From positions 558,001 to 622,000 of the forward strand of contig NC_013515.1 of the NCBI RefSeq assembly GCF_000024565.1: a stretch of DNA of 64,000 bases. Direction: 5' to 3'. A program made the position numbers and the translations under genes. The number at the start of each line of letters is the position of its first letter. The first letter of the stretch is position 1. Below, in pieces: positions 48,016 to 56,838 of this stretch. Below the pieces are notes generated by a model, which was not told where the DNA came from, made no database searches, and saw nothing but the letters and a program-made list of their open reading frames with translations. The stretch is from Streptobacillus moniliformis DSM 12112 (lineage in GTDB: Bacteria > Fusobacteriota > Fusobacteriia > Fusobacteriales > Leptotrichiaceae).

Positions 48016-48480
48016 ATGTTGAATTTAGATATCAGTTTTAAAGATATAGATAATAAAGAATATATTAATGAAGATAAGATATTAGAATTTTCAGAATTTG
48101 TAATAAAGAATGAAAGAGAAGATTATTTAGATAAAGAATTATATATTTCTCTATTATTAACTGATAATAAGAATATACAAGAAATAAATAGAGAATATAG
48201 AGAAAAAGATTCACCAACAGATGTTATTTCTTTTGCATATAATGAAACTGAAAACTTTGGAGGAGTAGAAGTAGTTGGTGATATTGTAATTTCTCTTGAT
48301 AGAGTTGAAGAACAATCTAAAGAATATAACCATAGTGTAATTAGGGAATTTTATTATGTTTTAGTACATGGATTACTACATATACTAGGTTATGATCATA
48401 TTGAAGAAGATGATAAAAAGATAATGAGAGAAAAAGAAGAATACTATTTATCTAAATTCAATTATACGAGGGAAATATGA
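48016..48480 (+). CDS. ybeY: endoribonuclease YbeY
   Basis: 154-residue zinc metalloprotein needed for 16S rRNA 3'-end maturation and ribosome quality control. The metal site is HGLLHILGYDH, and DSPTDVISFAYNE is the conserved substrate face. The ATG at 48016 has an AGAGGA site; a longer frame starts inside pgpH. Its stop overlaps the next gene by 4 bases. Confidence 0.95.
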   Translation: MLNLDISFKDIDNKEYINEDKILEFSEFVIKNEREDYLDKELYISLLLTDNKNIQEINREYREKDSPTDVISFAYNETENFGGVEVVGDIVISLDRVEEQSKEYNHSVIREFYYVLVHGLLHILGYDHIEEDDKKIMREKEEYYLSKFNYTREI

Positions 48481-49208
48481 AACATAAAAAAAATTCACAA
48501 ATTGATAGCTTCAATAATGCAATTAATGGTATATTACATGCTATTAAAAGCGAAATTCACATGAAAATACATATGTTTTTTGCGATTATGGTATTAATAT
48601 TAAGTTTAATAATTGATATTAGTAAATTTGAAATTATGTTAGTTATAATTATGATAACATTAGTAATTTTTTCAGAGATGTTAAATACAGCTTTAGAAAA
48701 AATTGTAGACTTAGTTTCTCCAGAATATAGTGAAGTGGCAAAAATTGTAAAAGATGTATCAGCAGGAGCTGTATTGGTAAGTGCTATAGGCTCTGTATGT
48801 GTAGGATATTTAATTTTTTATGATAGATTAATAGCACTTTATTTTAACGGTGATAATTTTTTTAAATTAGTTGGTAGAATAGGTAATGTTACTATGATAA
48901 TTATAACCTTAGTTTCATTATCTGTAATATTAATAAAGGCTTATTTGAGGAAGGGGACATCATTAGAAGGTGGAATGCCTAGTGGTCATTCTTCTATAGC
49001 TTTTGCTATGTCTGCAATTGTAATGTTTTTAACTAGTGATGCAAGGATTATTATATTAGTTTTATTAATGGCATTATTGGTTGCACAAAGTAGAGTAAAA
49101 TCTAAAATACATACATTAAATGAAGTTATAGTAGGAGCAATTTTAGGTTTTAGTATTAGTTTTTTAATTTTAGAAATATTATATAAATTTGGAACTTTAA
49201 TAAATTAA
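48477..49208 (+). CDS. fusion of undecaprenol kinase-like (DgkA) and PAP2 phosphatase domains
   Basis: 243 residues. Residues 1-118 match the small integral-membrane kinase DgkA (FSEMLNTALEKIVDLV with catalytic Glu67), which in Gram-positive-type bacteria phosphorylates undecaprenol. Residues 125-243 match a PAP2 lipid phosphatase: KAYLRKG, then PSGHSS (168-173) and SRVKSKIHTLNEVIVGAILG. One protein therefore has opposing kinase and phosphatase parts, presumably for recycling the peptidoglycan lipid carrier. About seven transmembrane helices. It overlaps ybeY. Confidence 0.9.
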   Translation: MKHKKNSQIDSFNNAINGILHAIKSEIHMKIHMFFAIMVLILSLIIDISKFEIMLVIIMITLVIFSEMLNTALEKIVDLVSPEYSEVAKIVKDVSAGAVLVSAIGSVCVGYLIFYDRLIALYFNGDNFFKLVGRIGNVTMIIITLVSLSVILIKAYLRKGTSLEGGMPSGHSSIAFAMSAIVMFLTSDARIIILVLLMALLVAQSRVKSKIHTLNEVIVGAILGFSISFLILEILYKFGTLIN

Positions 49209-49220
49209 AGGAGAGTAAAA

Positions 49221-50138
49221 ATGATTATTTTTGGACATAAAAATCCTGATACAGATGCTATCTGTTCAGCTATAGTTTATTCACATTTAAAAGAAGATTT
49301 AGGAATTAAAGCAGTTGCTAAAAGAATAGGAGAATTAAACGAAGAAACAAAATTTGTATTAAAGTATTTTGGTGTTGATGCACCTGAATATATTGATAAT
49401 GTAGCAGGTGAATCCATTATACTTGTTGATCATAATGAAAGAACACAAACAGCAGATGGATTTGAAGAAGCTAAAGTTTTAGAAGTAATAGATCATCATA
49501 GAGTAGCTAATTTTAATGTATCTGACCCGCTATATATGAGGGTTGAGGCTGTTGGATGTACTTCAACTATTTTATTTGATATGTATAGAGAAAATAATAT
49601 TAAACCATGTAAAATAATGGCAGGATTAATGCTAAGTGCAATAATTTCAGATACTTTATTATTTAAATCACCGACTTGTACTCCAAAAGATGTAATAGCT
49701 GGTAAAGAACTTGCTAAAATAGCAGGGCTTGATTTAAAAGAATATGGTTTAGAAATGTTAAAGGCAGGAACAAATTTATCTTCAAAAACAGAAATGGAAT
49801 TATTAAATATGGATATGAAAATATTTGAAGTAGAAGATATAAGAATGTCTATAGCACAAGTAAATTCAGTAAATGAAGATGAAATGCTTGAAAGAAAAGA
49901 AAAATTATTAGTTGAAATGAAAAATTTAATGGAAAAAGAAAAAGTAAATTTTGTGATGTTCGTTATTACAAATATTTTAACTAATGATTCAGTTGGTTTA
50001 GTTTCTGGTAATAATTTAGATGTAGTTGAAAAAGCATTTAATGAAAAAATAAATGATAATATGATAGTTTTAAGAAAAGTTGTTTCAAGAAAAAAACAAG
50101 TAGTTCCACCATTAACAGATGCTATTAAAAATAGATAA
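49221..50138 (+). CDS. ppaC: manganese-dependent inorganic pyrophosphatase
   Basis: Hydrolyses pyrophosphate from nucleotide and polymer synthesis. 305 residues, family II DHH enzyme: FGHKNPDTDAICSA, VDHNE, VIDHHRV and the C-terminal SRKKQVVPPL. AAAGGAG precedes the start. Confidence 0.96.
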   Translation: MIIFGHKNPDTDAICSAIVYSHLKEDLGIKAVAKRIGELNEETKFVLKYFGVDAPEYIDNVAGESIILVDHNERTQTADGFEEAKVLEVIDHHRVANFNVSDPLYMRVEAVGCTSTILFDMYRENNIKPCKIMAGLMLSAIISDTLLFKSPTCTPKDVIAGKELAKIAGLDLKEYGLEMLKAGTNLSSKTEMELLNMDMKIFEVEDIRMSIAQVNSVNEDEMLERKEKLLVEMKNLMEKEKVNFVMFVITNILTNDSVGLVSGNNLDVVEKAFNEKINDNMIVLRKVVSRKKQVVPPLTDAIKNR

Positions 50139-50146
50139 AATCTAAC

Positions 50147-50175
50147 TTGAAAATTTTATTTTATTATGATATAAT
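50147..50175 (+). promoter_or_regulatory. rpsO promoter
   Basis: TTGAAA (50147-50152), 17-bp spacer, TATAAT (50170-50175) with an extended TG. Confidence 0.78.
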
Positions 50176-50181
50176 TACTTT

Positions 50182-50240
50182 GAATTTATACTAAGGATGT
50201 ATTTTTGCCGAATATATGCTTGGTTTAAATAATATATATT
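50182..50240 (+). promoter_or_regulatory. untranslated leader of rpsO
   Basis: About 70 nt between promoter and gene, with a weak GCCGA/TTGGT hairpin (G-U pairs included) near 50207-50224. S15 represses its own mRNA in several bacteria through G-U/G-C motifs, so autoregulation is possible but not shown. Confidence 0.35.
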
Positions 50241-50255
50241 TAGGAGGAAATAACA

Positions 50256-50519
50256 ATGGCAATGAAACCAAAATCACAAATTATTGCAGAATTTGGAAAA
50301 GATGAAAAAGATACAGGATCAGCTAATGTTCAAATAGCTATTTTAACAGAAAGAATTTCTCATTTAACAGAGCATTTAAAACTACATTTTAAAGATGTTC
50401 ATTCAAGAGCAGGATTATTGAAATTAGTTGGGAAAAGAAGAAGATTATTAAACTATGTTAAAAATAGAAATTTAGATGAATATAGAGAATTAATTGAAAG
50501 ATTAGGAATTAGAAAATAA
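50256..50519 (+). CDS. rpsO: 30S ribosomal protein S15
   Basis: 87-residue uS15. [45 protein letters not shown] are diagnostic. AGGAGG precedes the ATG. Closed by its own terminator. Confidence 0.98.
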   Translation: MAMKPKSQIIAEFGKDEKDTGSANVQIAILTERISHLTEHLKLHFKDVHSRAGLLKLVGKRRRLLNYVKNRNLDEYRELIERLGIRK

Positions 50520-50520
50520 T

Positions 50521-50546
50521 AAAAAGGAACGTAAGTTCCTTTTTAA
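50521..50546 (+). terminator. terminator after rpsO
   Basis: AAAAAGGAAC, loop GTAA, GTTCCTTTTT. Confidence 0.9.
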
Positions 50547-50566
50547 ATTTGATATATGGAGCAACA

Positions 50567-51922
50567 ATGAGAGGAAGATTGAATTTAGTAGAAGGAAGTA
50601 TAGGTATTAATTTATTTAGATTGGCTTTTCCAATTATTTTAACTTCATTAATGTCTATATTATATAATCTTACAGATATAAAGTTTATAAGTTATTATCT
50701 TGGAGATGATGCAGTAAGTTCTGCAACAGCTGCAAGTTTTTATATTGGTTTAAGTTATTCTTTATTATTTATAACTAAAAATAGTGTACAGATATATGTA
50801 GCACAATCTATAGGAGCTAATAGAAAAAATTCAGCTAAGAGATATGCAAGAGTATCATTAATCATATCAGTTGTTTTTTCTATATCATATGGATTATTCA
50901 CATATATATTTGCAGAACAATTAATAAGATTAGTTGGAGTTAAAAGCCCACATTATTTATATCCAGCAATTGATTTTTTGAGAATATCTACATTCGGGTT
51001 TATATTCTTATTTTTATCACAAAATTTATCAGCTATTATTAATGGACAAGGAGATACTTTAGGTCCTTTTGTATTCCTTTCATCAGGAGTAATATTAAAT
51101 ATTTTTCTTGATTATTTATTCCTTGGAATATTTCGTTTTGGTATAAAAGGAGCTGCAATAGCAACAGTATTTTCTCAATTGATATCCGTAATTTTGTTAT
51201 TTATGTATTTAAAGAGAAAAAATTCTATATTTAGGAATATGAAATTCTTTAAATTAGATGAAATTAAATTTTATAGAAAGATAATAAGACTTGGATTACC
51301 AAGCGGTATAAGTCAAGGACTATTTACTCTTATTTCTATTATTATTGCTAAAATGATAGCAGATGTAGATGAAAGTATTTTAGGAGTACAAAGATTAGGA
51401 ATACAGTTTGAATCATTTTCATGGAATATAGCAGGAGGATTTGCAGCAGCAGTTGCAACATTTGTAGGGCATAATTATGGTGCTGGTAAATATGACAGAA
51501 TTTTGAAGATATATAAGGTGTCTGTTATAAGTATTTCAGGATTTTGTCTTGTATTAACAGGAATATTTGTATTTTTTGCAAGACCTTTATATTCTATGTT
51601 TTTTATAGATACTAGACTTATTGAAGAAGGAGTTAAATATCTTACAATTATTGGTTTAGCTCAAGTCCCACAGGGTATAGAAATTATTACAACAGGAGCA
51701 TTTAACGGAGTGGGTAAAACTAAAGAACCAAATATTATAGGTATAGTTGGAACTAGTTTGAGAATACCTATAATTATGATAACATTACCTACATTTGGAT
51801 TGCTTGCAATCTGGTGGACTATACACTTTTCAATGGTATTTAAAGGAATTATTTCAGCTTTAATATTTATCATTACATGGAAAAAACAACTGGAATATAT
51901 GAAAATTACTTTAGAGATATAA
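50567..51922 (+). CDS. MATE-family efflux transporter
   Basis: 451-residue inner-membrane protein with about twelve hydrophobic helices and two pseudo-symmetric halves (LFRLAFPIILTSLMSILYN at the start, IRLGLPSGISQGLFTLISI in the middle). MATE proteins export cationic drugs or metabolites with Na+ or H+; the substrate is not predictable. The ATG at 50567 has a GGAG site 5 bases away; the in-frame TTG at 50549 does not. Confidence 0.9.
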   Translation: MRGRLNLVEGSIGINLFRLAFPIILTSLMSILYNLTDIKFISYYLGDDAVSSATAASFYIGLSYSLLFITKNSVQIYVAQSIGANRKNSAKRYARVSLIISVVFSISYGLFTYIFAEQLIRLVGVKSPHYLYPAIDFLRISTFGFIFLFLSQNLSAIINGQGDTLGPFVFLSSGVILNIFLDYLFLGIFRFGIKGAAIATVFSQLISVILLFMYLKRKNSIFRNMKFFKLDEIKFYRKIIRLGLPSGISQGLFTLISIIIAKMIADVDESILGVQRLGIQFESFSWNIAGGFAAAVATFVGHNYGAGKYDRILKIYKVSVISISGFCLVLTGIFVFFARPLYSMFFIDTRLIEEGVKYLTIIGLAQVPQGIEIITTGAFNGVGKTKEPNIIGIVGTSLRIPIIMITLPTFGLLAIWWTIHFSMVFKGIISALIFIITWKKQLEYMKITLEI

Positions 51923-51960
51923 ATAACAGGGATTGTCCCTAAATAAAATAAAAATTAAGA

Positions 51961-51994
51961 GAAATTTCTACAAAATGGAAATTTCTTTTTTTTT
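51961..51994 (+). terminator. terminator after the MATE gene
   Basis: GAAATTTC (51961-51968) and GAAATTTC (51978-51985) pair, followed by nine T. The second IS copy starts one base after the T run. Confidence 0.85.
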
Positions 51995-52136
51995 ATTCTA
52001 TAGGAAATTAAAAAAATATCCAAGATAAAAAAATAAAAGAAAATAGTAAAAAAATATTGATAAAGAAAAGAAAAATTAATAGAATAAAAAATAAGAGAAC
52101 AACAAAACTACCTATCATAAAAATAGGCATAATATA

Positions 52137-53360
52137 TTAATTATAGAACTTATGAATAGGAGGAGAAAGACCATTATCAATAAATAGTTCATAACGTTTA
52201 AGATAAATATTACAATGAGGACACATAAAAGGGTCAAAGTCCCAAAGTTCTTTAAAGTTTTTCCTAAATAAAGAAAGAGACTTTTTATTAACCTGAGCTT
52301 TAAGATAAAATAGAGACATTTTAACTTTAGAAGAAATTCTTCTAGCATAGAAACCATATCTATTAATCATTTTAAAATACTTTAAAGGTAGATGAAAAAG
52401 CACTTTAGCAACAAAATCTTTAAAAGATAAAGTAGAATAAGTAACTTCTTTATTATTACTTAAATCTTCAAATTTAAATGTAAGAGAATTTTTATTAAAA
52501 TCAATATTAACAATCTTATATTCAGCAATAGGAACTCTTGATAAATATCTACCAAGATATTTAATAATGTATTTAGGATTATTAATATCATTACCAGCTA
52601 CATTAAAAAAGAACCTAACATCATTATCATAAACATTAGATACAGCTTTTTTAGCTTGTATTTTAATAATATCATTAGGATAATTAGCATTACTAATTAA
52701 TTTACAAAGAGAAAACTTCCATTGATTAGCAATAGAGGGGACATGAAAGTATTTAAGTTCTTTATATTGAAATTTTTTATTAAAACCTCCAAGAGAGATG
52801 ATGGCATGAATATGAGGATTAAACTTAAGGTCTCTACCAAAAGTATGAATAACAGTAATAAGTCCGTAGTTAATAATATCAGAATTAGTAAAGTAATTAG
52901 GATTAGATTTAGGGATATATATTTTTCTTTTAACTTTATCTTTGATATTATGGAATTGATATTTAAAAATATTATTAATAGCTTTAGACATTTTAGAAAG
53001 AATAGATCTATCATAAGCAATAAATTTTCTAAATTCTTTAGGGACAGTAAAAAGGACATGCCTATGAGGGATGTTAATAAATTGTTTTAAGATAGAATTA
53101 GTCCAATTAACAGAATAGTTATAACCACAAGATGGACAAAGTCTAGATTTACAAGTAAGTTTCATTTTATGTTGAAAATTACAAGAGGAACAACGATAAG
53201 AGATAAAGCCTTTAGAGAGATTACCACAGTTAAGAAAATTATGAATGGAATGGTTGATATGTTCAATATGTTTTTTATCAAAATATGGCTTGATAGAATT
53301 AATAGAATTTGTTAAAATATATTTGGAGAAGATAGATTTAATTTTATTAGAATTATACAT
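52137..53360 (-). CDS. IS91-like rolling-circle transposase, copy 2
   Basis: 407 residues, identical in protein sequence to the copy at 40896-42119, with the same six zinc-ligand cysteines, the His183/His185 HUH motif and the Tyr268/Tyr272 pair. Intact, so it may still be active. Confidence 0.9.
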   Translation of the reverse strand: MYNSNKIKSIFSKYILTNSINSIKPYFDKKHIEHINHSIHNFLNCGNLSKGFISYRCSSCNFQHKMKLTCKSRLCPSCGYNYSVNWTNSILKQFINIPHRHVLFTVPKEFRKFIAYDRSILSKMSKAINNIFKYQFHNIKDKVKRKIYIPKSNPNYFTNSDIINYGLITVIHTFGRDLKFNPHIHAIISLGGFNKKFQYKELKYFHVPSIANQWKFSLCKLISNANYPNDIIKIQAKKAVSNVYDNDVRFFFNVAGNDINNPKYIIKYLGRYLSRVPIAEYKIVNIDFNKNSLTFKFEDLSNNKEVTYSTLSFKDFVAKVLFHLPLKYFKMINRYGFYARRISSKVKMSLFYLKAQVNKKSLSLFRKNFKELWDFDPFMCPHCNIYLKRYELFIDNGLSPPIHKFYN

Positions 53361-53416
53361 TATATTGACTCCTTTCTGTTATTTGGTTTGGCGATTAAAT
53401 TATACAGAAAAAGAAG

Positions 53417-53461
53417 AGGTGATTCAAGAATTTTTTTTGAAATTCTTAATCACCTTTTTTT
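53417..53461 (+). terminator. strong hairpin at the right end of IS copy 2
   Basis: Same bulged 16-bp stem and T tail as at 42176-42220. Here it would insulate the outer-membrane cassette from upstream plus-strand transcription. Confidence 0.75.
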
Positions 53462-53498
53462 AAATAAAATAACATCTTCTAATTAACCAACAAAAACA

Positions 53499-53534
53499 TT
53501 GACAAAATATAACGGTGGTGGTGGGGGGTATAAT
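53499..53534 (+). promoter_or_regulatory. promoter with G-rich repeat spacer, outer-membrane cassette copy 2
   Basis: TTGACA (53499-53504) and TATAAT (53529-53534) are both perfect, but the spacer is 24 bp because it contains three GGT units and six G (53514-53528). The equivalent spacer in copy 1 is 17 bp. A 24-bp spacing should be nearly inactive; loss of repeat units would restore it. Slipped-strand phase variation is inferred from the structure. Confidence 0.75.
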
Positions 53535-53564
53535 CTTATAGTAAAATAAGATTAGGAGAAGAAG

Positions 53565-54152
53565 ATGAATAGAATAATATTTTTAATGATGTTTCTAATG
53601 AGCCTGTTTTCATTTCCAATAGATATAACAGGACCAAATTACAGACTAGATTTAAATGTAGCAGCAGGATACAGACCTGATCCACATGATAGGAATAGAC
53701 CATTGGAATTTAAAGGAGACTTCAATAATGTGGATATAGAAGTGGGCTTTTCACCAGAATGGACACTTAATATTAATAAAAACTTTGAAATAGTATTTGG
53801 ACCAAAACTTACAGTAGTCCTATTTGTTTCTCATTATTTAAATATTAGTGATGAGCCTGAAAGAGAGATATTTTTTGGAATAAGCTCAGGAGCAAGAGTA
53901 GACTTTGATTATATAATAAAGAAGAATATTAAGCTATATGCAGCATTAGAAGCAGCAGCAACAGTTAGACCAGATATACATATTTCAAGTATTTCTAATG
54001 ATGGAAAAAATATTCTATTAACTGTTCATCCAACAATATTAGGAAGATTTGCTATAGGAACAAAAATAAAGAGATATAATGTAGGGTTATATACAGAATA
54101 CGGACTTAACAAAGAATTAGTAGGTGGAATAGAAGTAGGGTATTCTTTTTAG
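53565..54152 (+). CDS. small outer-membrane beta-barrel protein A, copy 2 (intact)
   Basis: 195 residues with a signal peptide (MNRIIFLMMFLMSLFSFPI) and alternating hydrophobic beta-strand patterns, ending GGIEVGYSF. A C-terminal Phe and strand-rich sequence fit an outer-membrane barrel of about eight strands. No named family recognised. It is followed after 20 bases by its paralogue protein B. Bases 53664-54036 are identical to the broken copy at 10684-11056 while the signal peptides differ, a pattern of gene conversion. Likely surface exposed and phase variable. Confidence 0.75.
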   Translation: MNRIIFLMMFLMSLFSFPIDITGPNYRLDLNVAAGYRPDPHDRNRPLEFKGDFNNVDIEVGFSPEWTLNINKNFEIVFGPKLTVVLFVSHYLNISDEPEREIFFGISSGARVDFDYIIKKNIKLYAALEAAATVRPDIHISSISNDGKNILLTVHPTILGRFAIGTKIKRYNVGLYTEYGLNKELVGGIEVGYSF

Positions 54153-54172
54153 TGTAGGAAGGGAGAAATAAG

Positions 54173-54943
54173 ATGAAGAAAATAATATTAGTTCTATTAA
54201 TAGGTATAACATCATTTAGTGCACCTATAACTAGACAGAGAAATAGAAGAGTAAAAATAGAAGAAGTAAAGAAAATAGAAAAGATAGAAGAAAATTTAGA
54301 TAAAACAATAAATATAGAAGAAGTTATAGATAAAGAACCTAAGATAATTAAAAGAAAGAAGATAAATAAACCAAGATACAGAGTAGGAATGGAGATAAGT
54401 ACATTACCAATATATCATACAAAAACAAAAATGTTTGGATATTATGCATATAAGTCATTTTCTTTTTTACCAGAATGGAAGATAGATGTTAATGAAAACT
54501 TTGACATAACATTAGGACCAAAGATTTCAGCAAATCTAGTATTTGGAGTAAATAATAGAGATCAAATAAATAGTAATGAATATTCACAACAATCTATAAT
54601 AGATAAAAGTACAATAATAATATCAGCCTCAATAGGAGGAGAGATAGACTTTAATTATAGACTAAGAGATAATTTAAAAGCGTATGTAGGACTAGAAACA
54701 CAAATAGGAATAGGGGAGAAAATTTATACTAAGTCAGGGTTATATGATACAGGAGAGAAAAAAGAAGGACAAATAGAGAATACTTTTAAACCTTACACAC
54801 CATATCAAATATTCAAAAATACATATTTAACATATACTGGAAAGGTATCGGCAGGACTTAAGATAAGAGAGAAGTATAACATAGGAATATTTTTTGGATA
54901 TGGTAAGGGCTATTTTGGGATAGAGTTTGGACAAACATTTTAA
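54173..54943 (+). CDS. outer-membrane beta-barrel protein B, copy 2 (intact)
   Basis: 256 residues: signal peptide (MKKIILVLLIGITSFSAP), a charged Lys/Glu/Ile-rich linker (about 25-68), then a barrel domain starting RYRVGMEISTLPIYH and ending GYFGIEFGQTF. It shares PEW..(D/N)(I/V)N.NF(D/E)I.(L/F)GPK with protein A, so the two are tandem paralogues. Compared with copy 1, the first 60 bases are identical, the linker differs and the barrel has scattered changes in loops. Function unknown. Confidence 0.75.
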   Translation: MKKIILVLLIGITSFSAPITRQRNRRVKIEEVKKIEKIEENLDKTINIEEVIDKEPKIIKRKKINKPRYRVGMEISTLPIYHTKTKMFGYYAYKSFSFLPEWKIDVNENFDITLGPKISANLVFGVNNRDQINSNEYSQQSIIDKSTIIISASIGGEIDFNYRLRDNLKAYVGLETQIGIGEKIYTKSGLYDTGEKKEGQIENTFKPYTPYQIFKNTYLTYTGKVSAGLKIREKYNIGIFFGYGKGYFGIEFGQTF

Positions 54944-54951
54944 GCTACATT

Positions 54952-54991
54952 GCACTCCAAAGCTTGGATACAAGAATGGAGGTGCTTTTTT
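54952..54991 (+). terminator. terminator after the outer-membrane cassette
   Basis: GCACTCC (54952-54958) with GGAGGTGC (54978-54985, one bulge), then six T. Confidence 0.65.
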
Positions 54992-54997
54992 ATATTT

Positions 54998-55037
54998 AAA
55001 AAAGAGGAAAATTCCTATTTTCATAGAAATTTCCCTA
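54998..55037 (-). terminator. probable terminator of the 5'-nucleotidase gene
   Basis: Minus strand: AGGGAAATTTC pairs imperfectly with GAAAATTCCTC, followed by T. It lies 10 bases after the stop codon. Confidence 0.5.
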
Positions 55038-55046
55038 TATTTTTAT

Positions 55047-56801
55047 TTATTTTGCGTTATGGAATATAACATTTGATGTTGTGTATGCTTCAAATCCAGG
55101 ATTATTTTTCATAAATTTAATGAAGCTTTCAGCATCTGGTAAGAATGAATCTGTACCTTCAGCAGCTGGATCTTTGAATAATTTTCCAAATGTAGCATAA
55201 CCATCTTTACCACTTGCTATATAGTTGTTAGTTCCAACTACATACATTTTTTCTGGCATTACTTCTTCCCACATTCCAGTTTCTTTATTAAATACTTCAG
55301 CTTTTACTATTCTCTTACCATTAGCATCAGGAGTTTCATTTGCTTCATATCTTATTCCTGCACCATATGGGAAAGCACCTGTTGATTTAGTTAAAGCAAA
55401 GTTTATTGCATCTTCTAATACTTGTAAAGTATCTGCTCCAGAAATCTTATATGTGTATAAAGTATTTCCGAATGGTAGGTAAGTATATGCATCATTAAAT
55501 GATATATCTCCAGCAAGTATATCTGCTCTTACTCCACCTGAATTTTGTATTACATAATCAACGAATTTTAATTCATTTAACATAGTTTCAGCAACAAATC
55601 TTGTAGCTATTGAACCATGTTCAGAAGCACCTTTTCTTCCAGGTATTCTATTATTTGAACCACCAGGCATATTAGCTCCTGAGATTGAACCTATTACTTG
55701 TTTTGCTAATACATCTTTTTCAGCCTTATATTTAGCTAATATTTTAGAAGTTCTTGGATCTTCTTTAGCAAATGAAATTGACTTATTAGCTTTTAAGTGA
55801 GAAATAATATGTTCTCTTTCTTTACCTTGTAATTCTTCCCATTTTCCTTCTTTATTTCTTGCTTGTAATTTATTAGTATGTAATAATACATAAGGATTTT
55901 TTCTAGTTATAGATGCAATACCATCTTTAGTGAAGTGTATTCCTAAATCTCCAACTACACCTGAATAAGCCCAAGCTTCAACTACGAATACTGGTTCACC
56001 ATTAGGATTTTTAAATTCTGTTGGATATTCATGTACTACAGGTAAATTTAATTTTCTTAATTCATCATTACCATATAAGTAATGAGAATCTCCAGTTATT
56101 ATTATATCTATATCATTAACTTTTTGAGCTATCTCGAAGTTTTTCTCAGTACCAGCATGTGATAATAAGATGATTTTGTTAATTCCTTGTGATTTTAAAA
56201 CATTTGCCATTATTTGAGCAGTAATAACTTCATCATAGAATTTAACATCTTTACCTGGACTAGATGAATTTACAGTTTTACTTACTGTATCTAATCCTAT
56301 TATTCCTATTTTTTCTCCATTAATAACTTTTATTGCATAAGGTTTCCATTTGTTATATAATATAGAACTTTTATCAGGTATAACATTTGCTGATAATACA
56401 GGTATTTTTAATGGTTCTAATAATTTTAATAATCCTTCATTACCTGCATCAAATTCATGATTTCCTAAAGTGAAGTAATCAAATCCACCTTCATTCATTA
56501 CGGCAGCATCAGCTGAACCACCAAATAATGTGAAATATAGTGTACCTGTTATAGCATCTCCAGCATGTAGAACTAATGGATTTTTACGAGTTCTTCTTAA
56601 TTCTTTTACTTTTTGGTTAACTGCTGAGAATCCACCTATATTAACCTTAAATTGTTTACCATCAACTGTAATTCTTTGCTCAGTTGGTTCTAAGTAAGAA
56701 TGGTGATCATTAATGTGAATTATGCTTAAATCAAGAGCTTTATTTGCTGAAAATCCAAGCGTTGACACAGCTAATAATCCTGCTAATAGTTTTTTGTTCA
56801 T
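55047..56801 (-). CDS. secreted 5'-nucleotidase / UDP-sugar hydrolase family protein
   Basis: 584 residues with a signal peptide (about 1-18, ending LGFSA). The calcineurin-like metal domain has IIHINDHHSYLEP, LVLHAGDAITG, LGNHEFDAG and ITGDSHYLYG. The C-terminal 5'-nucleotidase domain has NSGGVRADI, FGNTLYTYKISG and NNYIASGKDGYATF. It would dephosphorylate nucleotides outside the inner membrane, giving nucleosides to the BMP transporter. AGGAGG precedes the start. Confidence 0.93.
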   Translation of the reverse strand: MNKKLLAGLLAVSTLGFSANKALDLSIIHINDHHSYLEPTEQRITVDGKQFKVNIGGFSAVNQKVKELRRTRKNPLVLHAGDAITGTLYFTLFGGSADAAVMNEGGFDYFTLGNHEFDAGNEGLLKLLEPLKIPVLSANVIPDKSSILYNKWKPYAIKVINGEKIGIIGLDTVSKTVNSSSPGKDVKFYDEVITAQIMANVLKSQGINKIILLSHAGTEKNFEIAQKVNDIDIIITGDSHYLYGNDELRKLNLPVVHEYPTEFKNPNGEPVFVVEAWAYSGVVGDLGIHFTKDGIASITRKNPYVLLHTNKLQARNKEGKWEELQGKEREHIISHLKANKSISFAKEDPRTSKILAKYKAEKDVLAKQVIGSISGANMPGGSNNRIPGRKGASEHGSIATRFVAETMLNELKFVDYVIQNSGGVRADILAGDISFNDAYTYLPFGNTLYTYKISGADTLQVLEDAINFALTKSTGAFPYGAGIRYEANETPDANGKRIVKAEVFNKETGMWEEVMPEKMYVVGTNNYIASGKDGYATFGKLFKDPAAEGTDSFLPDAESFIKFMKNNPGFEAYTTSNVIFHNAK

Positions 56802-56838
56802 CTTTATCCTCCTAAATTTTATTGCTTATATATTCTTT

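Larger units (their letters stand above)
51996..53469 (-). mobile_element. IS91-family-like insertion sequence, copy 2
   Basis: Same element as at 40755-42228, at a constant offset of 11241 bases, with no difference noticed. Again it abuts the T tract of a Rho-independent terminator at its left end. Its right end lies 29 bases before the -35 box of the G-repeat promoter of the outer-membrane cassette. Identity between copies implies recent transposition. Confidence 0.88.
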
